10,782 bases of DNA from an uncultured bacterium (GCA_905214495.1 CAJMLW010000031.1:1-10782), one strand, 5' to 3'; counted from the stretch's first letter, positions 1 to 6,304 are shown. Notes: generated from the letters alone by a model not told the origin. Translations and numbers: made by a program.

Positions 1-11
1 TTATATATCAT

Positions 12-69
12 TAGCTGATAGCTGATAGCTGATAGCTGATAGCTGATAGCTGATAGCTGATAGCTGATA
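12..69. repeat. Heptanucleotide tandem repeat, 8 copies of TAGCTGA
   Basis: Eight perfect head-to-tail copies of the 7-bp unit TAGCTGA (12-67) are followed by a partial TA (68-69). The array lies upstream of yedF and ends about 14 bp before its likely -10 box. On the plus strand the unit contains TGA and TAG, so every frame is stopped and it is non-coding. On the minus strand the unit has no stop in any frame. Perfect identity between copies suggests recent slippage and a variable copy number. Whether it affects yedF expression is not shown by the sequence. Confidence 0.95.
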
Positions 70-82
70 CTTTCACAAAACA

Positions 83-88
83 TATAAT
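83..88 (+). promoter_or_regulatory. Probable -10 box for yedF
   Basis: A perfect TATAAT lies 19 bp before the yedF start. No good -35 hexamer sits 16-18 bp upstream: that position falls inside the heptamer array (for example ATAGCT at 60-65). If this promoter is real, the repeat supplies its -35 region, and the transcript leader is very short, with the ribosome binding site AGAGGTG at 97-103. Confidence 0.45.
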
Positions 89-107
89 GTATATATAGAG
101 GTGTATG

Positions 108-704
108 ATGAGCAATACAAATGAATTAACTGTAGATGTACGTGGTAGCTTGTGTCCAAAGCCTGTAATTGAAACAAAGAAGGTAAGTGATGCGAATCCG
201 AGTGCTGTTATTATTACTATCGTAGATAATGAGGTTAGTCGCGATAATGTAGAAAAATTCGGTAAGTCTCGCAGTTATGGGGTGGATATCAGGCAAGACG
301 GTAAGGATTTCTACCTCACTATGACCCCTAATGCAAATCCAGTAGCTGAAATTTGTGAACCAATGAGCTATGGCAACCGTGTTATATTGATGACAAAGGA
401 TTATCTTGGTGAAGGCAGTGAAGAGTTAGGCCGTAACCTAATGAAGACGTTCTGGATATGCATGCTTGAAGCCGATGTAAAACCATCTAAAATCTATTTT
501 ATTAACAGCAGTGTTAAGATGGTTGTAAATGATTCTGTTCATTTAGAAAATATTAAAAAACTAGCTGATCTTGGTGTTGAGATTGCAGCGTGTGGTATTT
601 GTCTTGATTTCTATGGGGTAAAAGAAGAGCTTGGCGTAGGTAATATTACAAATATGTACGCTATTACAGATTCTATTTTAGGCGATAATATTATTAAGCT
701 ATAA
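108..704 (+). CDS. yedF: Selenium metabolism protein YedF (TusA-like plus DsrE-like)
   Basis: This is a two-domain sulfur/selenium trafficking protein of about 198 residues. Numbered from the ATG at 105, residues 7-75 form a TusA/SirA-like domain with the signature Cys17-Pro18-Lys-Pro20, the cysteine that carries persulfide in TusA proteins. Residues 91-199 form a DsrE-like domain with LGEGSEELG (101-109) and a CGICLD motif (Cys163, Cys166), which is typical of YedF. Family knowledge links YedF to selenium metabolism; its exact reaction is unsettled. Two ATGs are adjacent (105 and 108). GAGG at 98-101 lies 6 nt before the second but only 3 nt before the first, so 108 is preferred. The gene is followed 43 nt later by a Se/S-carrier-like gene, a pairing seen in other anaerobes. 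No selD or selA is visible in the window, and there is no in-frame UGA. Confidence 0.9.
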   Translation: MSNTNELTVDVRGSLCPKPVIETKKVSDANPSAVIITIVDNEVSRDNVEKFGKSRSYGVDIRQDGKDFYLTMTPNANPVAEICEPMSYGNRVILMTKDYLGEGSEELGRNLMKTFWICMLEADVKPSKIYFINSSVKMVVNDSVHLENIKKLADLGVEIAACGICLDFYGVKEELGVGNITNMYAITDSILGDNIIKL

Positions 705-747
705 TTGTCCCTGACTTTATGAGATAACTTAAAACAGGTGTGGCGCA

Positions 748-1005
748 TTGGAAAATAAAAAATTACTAGTCGTCTTTACATCCTATTATTTTGGCGATAA
801 AGCAGACAAGGTATTAACAGAATTAGAGGTGCCTCATCAGTTGATGGCTACACCTCCTGAGCTTTACGATATGTGTGGGTTATCTGTGCAAATAGATTCA
901 AGTATTGTAGAGCAGGTTCAGACTATTTTAAAAGAACATAAGATTAGTACATCTGGCCTCTTTTGGTATGAAAAAGGTGAGCTAGCTGTACCATATAAAG
1001 CCTAG
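748..1005 (+). CDS. DUF3343 / putative Se/S carrier-like protein
   Basis: A small soluble protein of 85 residues resembling the DUF3343 family (putative Se/S carrier-like). It has a hydrophobic first strand (KLLVVFTSYY), a central TPPELYDMCGLSV stretch with the single conserved-looking Cys43 before Gly-Leu, and a short Trp/Tyr-containing tail. The cysteine near residue 43 is what the family is proposed to use for carrying sulfur or selenium; this is inference. The start is TTG at 748, supported by AGGTG at 736-740 with 7-nt spacing and by no in-frame ATG nearby. It lies 43 nt after yedF on the same strand, with no terminator between, so the two are probably co-transcribed. Its stop codon lies inside the stem of the following terminator. 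Confidence 0.82.
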   Translation: MENKKLLVVFTSYYFGDKADKVLTELEVPHQLMATPPELYDMCGLSVQIDSSIVEQVQTILKEHKISTSGLFWYEKGELAVPYKA

Positions 1006-1023
1006 ACATGGTCTAGGCTTTTT
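997..1023 (+). terminator. Intrinsic terminator of the yedF unit
   Basis: A perfect 11-bp stem (997-1007 with 1011-1021, AAAGCCTAGAC / GTCTAGGCTTT) has a 3-nt ATG loop and leads into TTTTT. The TAG stop of the upstream gene (1003-1005) is inside the left arm, so translation to the end would compete with hairpin folding. Confidence 0.88.
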
Positions 1024-1056
1024 CTCATTTCTTTTTTAGTAAAGTTTTGATTCTTA

Positions 1057-1062
1057 TATAAT
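1057..1062 (+). promoter_or_regulatory. Possible -10 box for the nitroreductase gene
   Basis: A perfect TATAAT lies 60 nt before the start codon, just after the upstream terminator. No convincing -35 hexamer is seen 16-18 bp upstream (the best is TTTAGT). TATGAT at 1091-1096 is an alternative -10. Weak call. Confidence 0.35.
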
Positions 1063-1121
1063 TTAAAGGCTGACTATGGTACTATAGATATATGATATTT
1101 TTTATCATTATGGAGGTATAT

Positions 1122-1832
1122 ATGAGCAAGTATGAAATAGAAAATGTAAAATTAACAGCCCCTAAATTGAATCGTAAAGATTTAGAATATGCTATGACAT
1201 ATCGTTATGCATGTAAAAAGTTTGATAGCACGAAAAAGATTTCTGAAGAAGATTGGAATGCTATTTTAGCAGCAGCTCGCTTGGCTCCCACATCTCTTGG
1301 ATTTGAGCCTTTTGAATTGCTAATCGTTCAAAATCCAGAAATTCGTGAAAAGATGAAAGCTCATGGCTGGGGCATTCTAGCTGGCCTTGAAGCAAGTCAT
1401 TTTGTAGTATTTTTAACACGTAAAAAGGTAGATTTGGAATTTGATTCTCCTTATGTACGCTACATTCAAGAAGAGGTTAAACAATTGCCTGCTGAAGTAG
1501 ATGCTATCTATAAAGAAAAATATGCTCAATTTACTACTGAAGACTATAAAACCTTTGAGTCTGATCGTGCTGCCTTTGACTGGGCATCTAAACAAGCGTA
1601 CATTGTAATGGCTAACATGATGACAATGGCTGCTTATGAAGGTATAGACTCTTGCCCTCTAGAAGGTTTCAATCAAGATGACATGACGGCACTCCTAGGT
1701 GATGAACTTGGCCTTTTCGATACTAAACACTTTGGCATTGCTGTAATGGCTGCCTTCGGCTATCGAGACGAAGAACCACATCGTAATAAAACACGTCGTA
1801 CCTTGGATGAAATTGTAACAGTAGTTGAATAG
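1122..1832 (+). CDS. Nitroreductase-family NAD(P)H-dependent FMN oxidoreductase
   Basis: A 236-residue flavoprotein of the nitroreductase fold, predicted cytoplasmic. It would use FMN and NAD(P)H to reduce nitro compounds, quinones or similar substrates; the natural substrate cannot be told from sequence. The N-terminal FMN-binding block is RYACKKFD (residues 28-35), followed by RLAPTSLGFEPFELLIVQN (from residue 53), a typical nitroreductase signature. The C-terminal block FGYRDEEPHRNKTRR (from residue 212) is also characteristic of the group. Length fits the family. A longer reading from 1092 would add ten residues rich in Ile and Phe, but GGAGG at 1112-1116, 5 nt before the ATG at 1122, fixes the start there. 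It appears to be a single-gene unit, preceded by a terminator and followed by about 150 nt of AT-rich DNA. Confidence 0.88.
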   Translation: MSKYEIENVKLTAPKLNRKDLEYAMTYRYACKKFDSTKKISEEDWNAILAAARLAPTSLGFEPFELLIVQNPEIREKMKAHGWGILAGLEASHFVVFLTRKKVDLEFDSPYVRYIQEEVKQLPAEVDAIYKEKYAQFTTEDYKTFESDRAAFDWASKQAYIVMANMMTMAAYEGIDSCPLEGFNQDDMTALLGDELGLFDTKHFGIAVMAAFGYRDEEPHRNKTRRTLDEIVTVVE

Positions 1833-1885
1833 ATTGTTACATGTAGAAGGGAATCGAAATTCTTCACTTAATCTTTAGGATTGAA

Positions 1886-1894
1886 TGCTATATT
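1886..1894 (+). promoter_or_regulatory. Possible extended -10 promoter for the GlsB-like gene
   Basis: TGCTATATT is an extended -10 element (TGn followed by a 5/6 match to TATAAT) about 90 nt before the start at 1984. No good -35 at standard spacing is visible; TTCACT (1863-1868) is 20 bp away. The rest of the 151-nt gap (1833-1983) holds only AT-rich sequence and a weak bulged hairpin near 1846-1866. Confidence 0.4.
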
Positions 1895-1983
1895 ATAAAT
1901 ATACAAGAATTCTAAAATATTTATAAATGCCGTATTATTTGATAGGATTTATGAATATTATGATTAAAGGAAGGAGTGATTGT

Positions 1984-2223
1984 ATGTTATGGTCAATTAT
2001 TGTTGGTGGGTTTATCGGCTTCCTAGCAGGTGCCATTACTAACAAAGGCGGTGCAATGGGCGTTATCGCTAAAGTTGTGGCTGGTTTAATTGGCTCGTCC
2101 GTAGGTCAGTCCCTATTTGGTACATGGGGTCCTAGCTTAGCAGGAATGTCCTTAATTCCATCTGTATTAGGTGCAGTCATTGTTGTTGCTGTAGTCTCAT
2201 TTTTCTTTGGGAAAAAGGGATAG
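1984..2223 (+). CDS. GlsB/YeaQ/YmgE family stress response membrane protein
   Basis: A 79-residue hydrophobic protein of the transglycosylase-associated family (GlsB/YeaQ/YmgE). It shows the family pattern: an N-terminal membrane segment starting MLWSIIVGGFIGFLAG (about 1-17), a loop with a Gly-rich NKGG turn, a second membrane segment (about 25-46), and a third (about 57-75) ending in FFFGKKG. It should sit in the inner membrane with very short loops. The family is linked to general stress response in several bacteria, but no molecular activity is established. An upstream in-frame ATG at 1927 would add 19 residues. AAGGAG at 1971-1976, 7 nt before the ATG at 1984, and the family's usual N terminus fix the shorter start. 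Confidence 0.87.
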   Translation: MLWSIIVGGFIGFLAGAITNKGGAMGVIAKVVAGLIGSSVGQSLFGTWGPSLAGMSLIPSVLGAVIVVAVVSFFFGKKG

Positions 2224-2237
2224 TAATACGTAGCATT

Positions 2238-2273
2238 AAAAAACCAGTAAATCGTTGAATTTACTGGTTTTTT
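2238..2273. terminator. Bidirectional terminator between the GlsB-like gene and ychF
   Basis: A perfect 15-bp stem (2238-2252 with 2259-2273) has a 6-nt loop CGTTGA. The outer arms are A6 and T6, so a T-run follows the GC part of the stem on either strand. It lies between two convergent genes and can serve both. Confidence 0.92.
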
Positions 2274-2290
2274 ATTGCTATTAATTTGTA

Positions 2291-3397
2291 TTACACGTTA
2301 AAACGGAAGTGTGTTACGTCGCCGTCTTTCATAATGTAGTCTTTGCCTTCAAGGCGTACAAGGCCTTTTTCTTTAGCAGCATTTTGGCTACCGCATGCTT
2401 GTAAGTCGTCGAAAGATACGATTTCAGCGCGGATAAAGCCTTTTTCGATATCGGAGTGAATTTTACCCGCTGCTTGTGGAGCTTTGGTACCATTTACAAT
2501 TGTCCATGCACGAGCTTCCATTTCGCCTGCTGTAAAGTAGTTGATAAGACCTAAAAGTGCATAACTCGCTTTGATAAGTTTAGTTAAGCCAGATTCTTCA
2601 AGGCCGAGATCTTCAAGGAATGCAGCGGATTCTTCATCGGATAACTCAGCGATTTCAGACTCAATACGAGCAGATACAACAACGATACCAGCACCTTCGT
2701 TCTTCGCGTATTCTTCTACGCGTTTTACGTGTTCGTTAGCAGAGTAATCAGATACTTCATCTTCAGAAATGTTAGCAACATAAAGAGAAGGTTTTGCTGT
2801 AAGTAATGTCAACTCTTTAATCATTTCTAACTCTTCTTCGTCTAGACCTTGTGCACGAACCGGTTTTGCCTCACCTAAACCTTCGATAATGCGTTCTAGC
2901 AAAGGCAACTCAGCACGAGCATCTTTATCGCCGGATTTTGCAATCTTTTCGATGCGCTGTTTCCGCTTTTCTACGGATTCAAGGTCAGCAAGGCAAAGCT
3001 CAGTATTGATGATTTCGATGTCACGGATTGGATCGATAGAACCTGCTACGTGAGTGATATTAGGATCATCGAAACAACGAATAACTTGTGCAATCGCATC
3101 CACTTGACGAATATGGCTAAGGAATTTGTTACCTAAACCTTCGCCTTTAGATGCACCTTCAACGAGACCTGCAATATCTACAAATCGCATAGCAGCAGGG
3201 AGAATGCGTTTAGAACTGAACATTTCTGCTAATACAGCTAGACGATTATCTGGAACATCAACAACACCTACATTTGGTTCGATTGTACAGAATGGATAGT
3301 TGGCAGCTTCAGCGCCAGCCTTTGTGATAGCGTTGAATAATGTACTTTTACCAACATTTGGAAGGCCTACAATGCCTACTTCTAAATTTGTGCTCAT
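2291..3397 (-). CDS. ychF: Redox/ribosome-associated ATPase YchF (Obg-family P-loop NTPase)
   Basis: A 368-residue cytoplasmic NTPase of the YchF/OLA1 group, which binds ribosomes and, in studied members, prefers ATP over GTP. Seen directly: the P-loop GLPNVGKST (11-19), the NYPFCTIEPNVG switch region (33-44), the G3 motif DIAGL (74-78), a helical coiled-coil insert with LADLESVEKRKQRIEK, an NISE motif where classical GTPases have NKxD (the known reason for relaxed base choice), and a C-terminal TGS domain ending DGDVTHFRFNV. A longer reading from 3448 adds 17 residues. The shorter start at 3397 matches the family N terminus and length and has AAGGTG 5 nt upstream. The leader would be about 85 nt from the promoter at 3488-3496. 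It appears to be transcribed alone. Confidence 0.96.
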   Translation of the reverse strand: MSTNLEVGIVGLPNVGKSTLFNAITKAGAEAANYPFCTIEPNVGVVDVPDNRLAVLAEMFSSKRILPAAMRFVDIAGLVEGASKGEGLGNKFLSHIRQVDAIAQVIRCFDDPNITHVAGSIDPIRDIEIINTELCLADLESVEKRKQRIEKIAKSGDKDARAELPLLERIIEGLGEAKPVRAQGLDEEELEMIKELTLLTAKPSLYVANISEDEVSDYSANEHVKRVEEYAKNEGAGIVVVSARIESEIAELSDEESAAFLEDLGLEESGLTKLIKASYALLGLINYFTAGEMEARAWTIVNGTKAPQAAGKIHSDIEKGFIRAEIVSFDDLQACGSQNAAKEKGLVRLEGKDYIMKDGDVTHFRFNV

Positions 3398-3487
3398 GGT
3401 ACCACCTTTTATTAATTCAGTCATTTCGTTCATTGTGAAAGCTTTCATTAGAAATATTGTTCCTTATAAAAGCCTTATCAAACACAT

Positions 3488-3496
3488 ATTATATCA
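3488..3496 (-). promoter_or_regulatory. Extended -10 promoter for ychF
   Basis: Read on the minus strand the sequence is TGATATAAT, a full extended -10 element. The -35 position holds only a 3/6 match (TGTATA), as is common with extended -10 promoters. It lies about 90 bp before the preferred ychF start and is back-to-back with the cfa promoter about 60 bp away. Confidence 0.55.
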
Positions 3497-3552
3497 TATT
3501 CTAACAGATATATACATTTCTATAGAATTGGTCTAGATTATTTATCAAGAAG

Positions 3553-3561
3553 TGCTATAAT
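3553..3561 (+). promoter_or_regulatory. Extended -10 promoter for cfa
   Basis: TGCTATAAT is a perfect extended -10 element. The nearest -35-like sequence, TTGGTC (3528-3533), is too far upstream (22 bp). Transcription from here would start near 3568 and give a leader of about 190 nt before the cfa ATG. Confidence 0.55.
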
Positions 3562-3760
3562 ATTAGAGAGAAAGTTAAAATTTATTATAAAAAATAATGA
3601 TAAGTATATATGATTATATAATAAAAATATAAAGTTCTTATTGTTATTTATTTTATAGAAAATTTTGATGAGTAGATATGACTATGTCAGTGTACAGACG
3701 GACGTGTCATTTTGATTGAACGTAAACGTCATGTGACGCTGCTAGGAAAGGAAGTCAAGT
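3562..3760 (+). other. Long AT-rich cfa leader with a small dyad near the start codon
   Basis: This is the proposed untranslated leader of cfa. The first 100 nt are almost pure A/T. The last 70 nt are more mixed and hold an inverted repeat, CGTCA-TG-TGACG (3727-3738), about 10 nt before the AGGAA ribosome binding site. A second pairing is possible between GACGT (3701-3705) and ACGTC (3726-3730), which would be mutually exclusive with the first. Two tiny ORFs of 11 and 15 codons occur but have no ribosome binding site. No known riboswitch class was recognised. Confidence 0.35.
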
Positions 3761-4933
3761 ATGTTTTCTAAGTTATTTGATAGCTTTTTAGTACACTATT
3801 TGGAACGATTCAATGATCATTGCTTTATTGTAAAAGTTGGTGATAACCAGTATACAATTGGTGAAGGTAATCCTGAATTTAAGATTATTGTAAATAAGGA
3901 TATACCTAAGAAGGATGTATTGGTATCGGCCGAACTTGCTCTTGGCGAAGCGTATATGCGTAAGGATATTGAAATAGAGGGCGATTTATTCAAAGCACTT
4001 TGTGTTGTACTAGGTCATGTCAATAAGGATTCTATCAATAAAAAGGTACTTAGTTCTCTCTTTAATGTAGGTCTTAAAAAGAAAGATCAAAAACAACAAG
4101 TATCTTCTCATTACGACCTTGGTAATGATTTTTATAGCTTATGGCTTGATAAGACAATGAGCTATTCTTGTGCGTATTTTAAATATGAAGATGATAGCTT
4201 AGAAGATGCACAATACCAAAAGGTTCATCATATTCTTGATAAACTATATTTAAAAGAAGGTATGACATTACTCGATATCGGTTGTGGTTGGGGATTCCTT
4301 TTAATTGAAGCAGCCCGCAAGTATGGCGTTAAAGGCTATGGCTGTACATTGTCTGAAGAACAATGGAAGAAAGGTCAAGAACGGATTAAAGAATTTGGTC
4401 TTGAAGGTCAAGTCGAAATCGAACTCATTGATTATCGTGATGTAGCGGCATCTGGTCGTACATTCGACCGTATCGTCAGTGTTGGTATGTTGGAACATGT
4501 AGGTCGTCCTAATTTCTCGTTGTATATGGAGGATGCATCCACTATGTTAAATGATGGTGGTTTATTCTTGCTCCATTACATCAGTGATCCATCAGAAAAA
4601 GAATCTAGTGCATGGATTCGTAAATATATCTTCCCAGGTGGATGCTTACCATCCCTTCGTGAAATGGTTTCCATTGCCTATGACTATGATTTTAATATTA
4701 TCGATGTTGAAAGCTTGCGCTTGCACTACTATAAAACATTGATGCATTGGTACAATAATTTCCAAGGTGTACGTGACCAAGTAGAAAAAGCTCGCGGTAC
4801 TGAATTCGTTCGCATGTGGGACTTGTACCTCTGTGGTTGTGCAGCAGGTTTCTATATTGGCAATATGGATTTACACCAAATCCTTATGACAAAAGGTGTT
4901 AACAATGAATTGCCATTAACACGTTGGTATTAA
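3761..4933 (+). CDS. cfa: Cyclopropane-fatty-acyl-phospholipid synthase
   Basis: A 390-residue SAM-dependent methyltransferase that adds a methylene bridge to cis double bonds of membrane phospholipid acyl chains, acting at the inner face of the membrane. Seen: an N-terminal lipid-binding-type domain (1-110); the family signature HYDLGNDFYSLWLDKTMSYSCAYF (117-140) with Cys137; the SAM site LLDIGCGWG (170-178); VGMLEHVG (241-248), where Glu245 lies in the active site of family members; His272; and the C-terminal LHYYKTLMHWYNNF block (321-334) with Tyr323/Tyr324. Length is normal for the family (about 380-400). Translation starts at ATG 3761 with AAAGGAAG 6 nt upstream. It is transcribed alone, with a strong terminator following. 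Cyclopropanation commonly protects against acid and other stress, which would suit a lactate-using oral or gut anaerobe; that link is inference. Confidence 0.95.
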   Translation: MFSKLFDSFLVHYLERFNDHCFIVKVGDNQYTIGEGNPEFKIIVNKDIPKKDVLVSAELALGEAYMRKDIEIEGDLFKALCVVLGHVNKDSINKKVLSSLFNVGLKKKDQKQQVSSHYDLGNDFYSLWLDKTMSYSCAYFKYEDDSLEDAQYQKVHHILDKLYLKEGMTLLDIGCGWGFLLIEAARKYGVKGYGCTLSEEQWKKGQERIKEFGLEGQVEIELIDYRDVAASGRTFDRIVSVGMLEHVGRPNFSLYMEDASTMLNDGGLFLLHYISDPSEKESSAWIRKYIFPGGCLPSLREMVSIAYDYDFNIIDVESLRLHYYKTLMHWYNNFQGVRDQVEKARGTEFVRMWDLYLCGCAAGFYIGNMDLHQILMTKGVNNELPLTRWY

Positions 4934-4949
4934 TAGATAGATTTTAATA

Positions 4950-4985
4950 CGAAAAAAGGGCCGTCTTAAGGCGGTCCTTTTTTCG
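4950..4985 (+). terminator. Intrinsic terminator of cfa
   Basis: A 16-bp stem (4950-4965 with 4970-4985), including two G-U pairs, is closed by a TTAA loop. The right arm ends in TTTTTTCG and the left arm begins CGAAAAAA, so it can act on both strands. It starts 17 nt after the cfa stop codon. Confidence 0.9.
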
Positions 4986-5010
4986 TGTCATCATACGCTA
5001 TTGTTAATGT

Positions 5011-5039
5011 AAAAAGAGGATAACCGAAGCTATCCTCTT
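5011..5039 (-). terminator. Intrinsic terminator of ddh with a C(UUCG)G tetraloop
   Basis: Read on the minus strand, an 11-bp stem (AAGAGGATAGC pairing with GTTATCCTCTT, one G-U pair) is capped by TTCG between C and G. This is the extra-stable cUUCGg tetraloop. The T-run TTTTT overlaps the end of the right arm and continues past it. It begins 15 nt after the ddh stop codon. Confidence 0.9.
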
Positions 5040-5054
5040 AAGGTGCGTATAGAA

Positions 5055-6029
5055 TTATAGAGAGTGAGCTCGCAATTCTTCAGCAGAATGTGTGGAAATC
5101 CAAGCTGGTGGAATATCGAATACTGTGTAGCAACCAGTACCACCGTGTTTAGCGAGACGGTAGATACCACGAGCGTATGCAACAAGTGCAGAGCCTGTAA
5201 ATTCAGGGTTGGAATCAAGTTTTAAAGAGTATTCAACAACATGACGAGTGCCGTCAGTGCTTTCACCAGAACGAAGAACGAAGCCACCATGTGGAATTCC
5301 TTTGTGGTTGCGATCAAGTTCTTCTTGGGAAATGAAGTTTACTATAGTTTCATAACCTACGAAGTAGTTTTCCATAGTTTTGATTTCGTTTTCAATTTTA
5401 GCTTTATCAGCATCAGGAGCAGCTACTACATAGCATTCACGAAGGTGACCTTTGTAGCCATCAACGTCTGGAGTTTCGCCGTTGCGGATAGCTTCAAGGT
5501 ATTGTTCTTTAGGAACAGTGTATTGACGAGCATCAAGAACACCGTTGATACGACGGATAGCATCGGAGTGACCTTGGGACACGCCACGGCCCCAGAATGT
5601 GTAAGATTTGCCATGAGGCAAGATGCTTTCAGCGTAAACACGTTGTAAAGAGAACATGCCTGGGTCCCAACCGCAAGAAATCAATGTAGCAGTTTTAGCT
5701 TCTTTAGCTACTTTGTCTACGTTTGCGAAATGTTCAGGGATACGTGCATGTGTGTCGAAAGAATCGATACAGTTGAAGTATTTTGTTACCATTGGAGTTT
5801 GTTCGATAAGGTCTGTTGCAGAACCACCGCAAAGAACCATAACATCGATCTTACCTTTGAAATTAGGCAAATCCTCCATAGTGTATGTAGGAACACCAGA
5901 CACTGTTTCTAAACCTTTACGACGAGAAAATACGCCTACGAGTTCCATATCTGGTTGCAATTTAACAGATGCTTCTACGCCACGGCCTAAGTTGCCATAG
6001 CCTACGATACCAATACGAATTTTGCTCAT
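5055..6029 (-). CDS. ddh: meso-Diaminopimelate D-dehydrogenase
   Basis: A 324-residue NADP-dependent oxidoreductase (EC 1.4.1.16) that reductively aminates tetrahydrodipicolinate to meso-diaminopimelate in one step, reversibly, in the cytoplasm. Seen: the Rossmann motif GIVGYGNLGRG (7-17), VFSRR (33-37) in the NADP-phosphate position, DSFDTHARIPEH (89-100), GWDPGM (120-125), and WGRGVSQGHSDAIRRI (146-161), a strong signature of this family. Substrate-contacting residues known in the family appear to be kept at Asp92, Asp122, Trp146, Thr171, Arg197, His247 and Asn274 (alignment by eye). The start ATG at 6029 has a perfect AGGAGG 5 nt upstream. The gene is monocistronic, with its own promoter and a UUCG terminator. 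It runs divergently from the autotransporter gene. dapL, which makes LL-DAP from the same precursor, lies 2.6 kb away. Confidence 0.95.
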   Translation of the reverse strand: MSKIRIGIVGYGNLGRGVEASVKLQPDMELVGVFSRRKGLETVSGVPTYTMEDLPNFKGKIDVMVLCGGSATDLIEQTPMVTKYFNCIDSFDTHARIPEHFANVDKVAKEAKTATLISCGWDPGMFSLQRVYAESILPHGKSYTFWGRGVSQGHSDAIRRINGVLDARQYTVPKEQYLEAIRNGETPDVDGYKGHLRECYVVAAPDADKAKIENEIKTMENYFVGYETIVNFISQEELDRNHKGIPHGGFVLRSGESTDGTRHVVEYSLKLDSNPEFTGSALVAYARGIYRLAKHGGTGCYTVFDIPPAWISTHSAEELRAHSL

Positions 6030-6078
6030 ATTAGCCTCCTATATAATTATAAAATGTAGTGTAATAACTAATATATTT

Positions 6079-6107
6079 ATTATAACATAGAAATTTCTCT
6101 TTTATAA
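6079..6107 (-). promoter_or_regulatory. Promoter of ddh
   Basis: On the minus strand TGTTATAAT (6087-6079) is a perfect extended -10 element. The -35 TTATAA (6107-6102, 4/6 match) lies 17 bp upstream. The leader is about 45 nt. A second TATAAT (6052-6047) lies too close to the ribosome binding site to be the main promoter. Confidence 0.65.
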
Positions 6108-6217
6108 TATTCTATAGAGTTATACAGCATATATTATGTGAAGAAAATAATTCGGTTGTTATTATTCATCATTATATCGATACATTGCGTATGGGAATAT
6201 ACATAAAAGAAAACATC

Positions 6218-6241
6218 ATATGTGCAAAATTTGACACATAT
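6218..6241. promoter_or_regulatory. 24-bp dyad (possible operator) over the autotransporter -35 box
   Basis: The perfect 7-bp arms ATATGTG (6218-6224) and CACATAT (6235-6241) are separated by 10 bp with a central AAATTT palindrome. The right half overlaps the -35 TTGACA at 6231-6236, so a protein bound here would be expected to block RNA polymerase. The arms resemble a CRP-type TGTG...CACA site, but the spacing is 10 instead of 8 bp. No regulator gene is in the window. Confidence 0.45.
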
Positions 6242-6259
6242 ACCCCTACTATATATACA
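6231..6259 (+). promoter_or_regulatory. Promoter of the autotransporter gene
   Basis: A perfect -35 TTGACA (6231-6236), 17-bp spacer and TATACA -10 (6254-6259, 4/6) predict a start near 6266 and a leader of about 40 nt. This is the best -35 box in the window and the only one overlapped by a clear dyad. Confidence 0.7.
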
Positions 6260-6304
6260 ATGAATATATGCATGTTATTGTGTATCGTTTGAGGAGGTTA
6301 TGAG

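Noticed and set aside
1..83. Minus-strand open frame (ATG at 83) running through the heptamer array to the window edge, repeating SAISYQL
   Set aside because: The openness comes only from the repeat unit lacking stops on that strand. There is no ribosome binding site, and it overlaps the yedF promoter region.
1092..1121. Ten extra N-terminal codons for the nitroreductase gene
   Set aside because: The ribosome binding site GGAGG lies inside this stretch and points to the ATG at 1122; family proteins lack the extension.
1846..1866. Hairpin after the nitroreductase gene as a terminator
   Set aside because: The stem is short and bulged and there is no T-run.
3398..3448. Longer YchF with 17 extra residues
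   Set aside because: The family begins just before the P-loop, the segment encodes the ribosome binding site itself, and the upstream AAGGA is 12 nt from that ATG, which is too far.
3597..3715. Tiny ORFs (11 and 15 codons) in the cfa leader as possible leader peptides
   Set aside because: Neither has a ribosome binding site, and neither shows a regulatory codon run.
5241..5648. 135-codon plus-strand open frame opposite ddh
   Set aside because: A shadow of the strongly supported ddh coding strand; no family resemblance and no ribosome binding site.
6222..6238. CRP binding site upstream of the autotransporter gene
   Set aside because: The TGTG and CACA arms are 10 bp apart instead of 8, and the site overlaps the -35 box, so a classic CRP activator site is not supported; kept only as a generic dyad.
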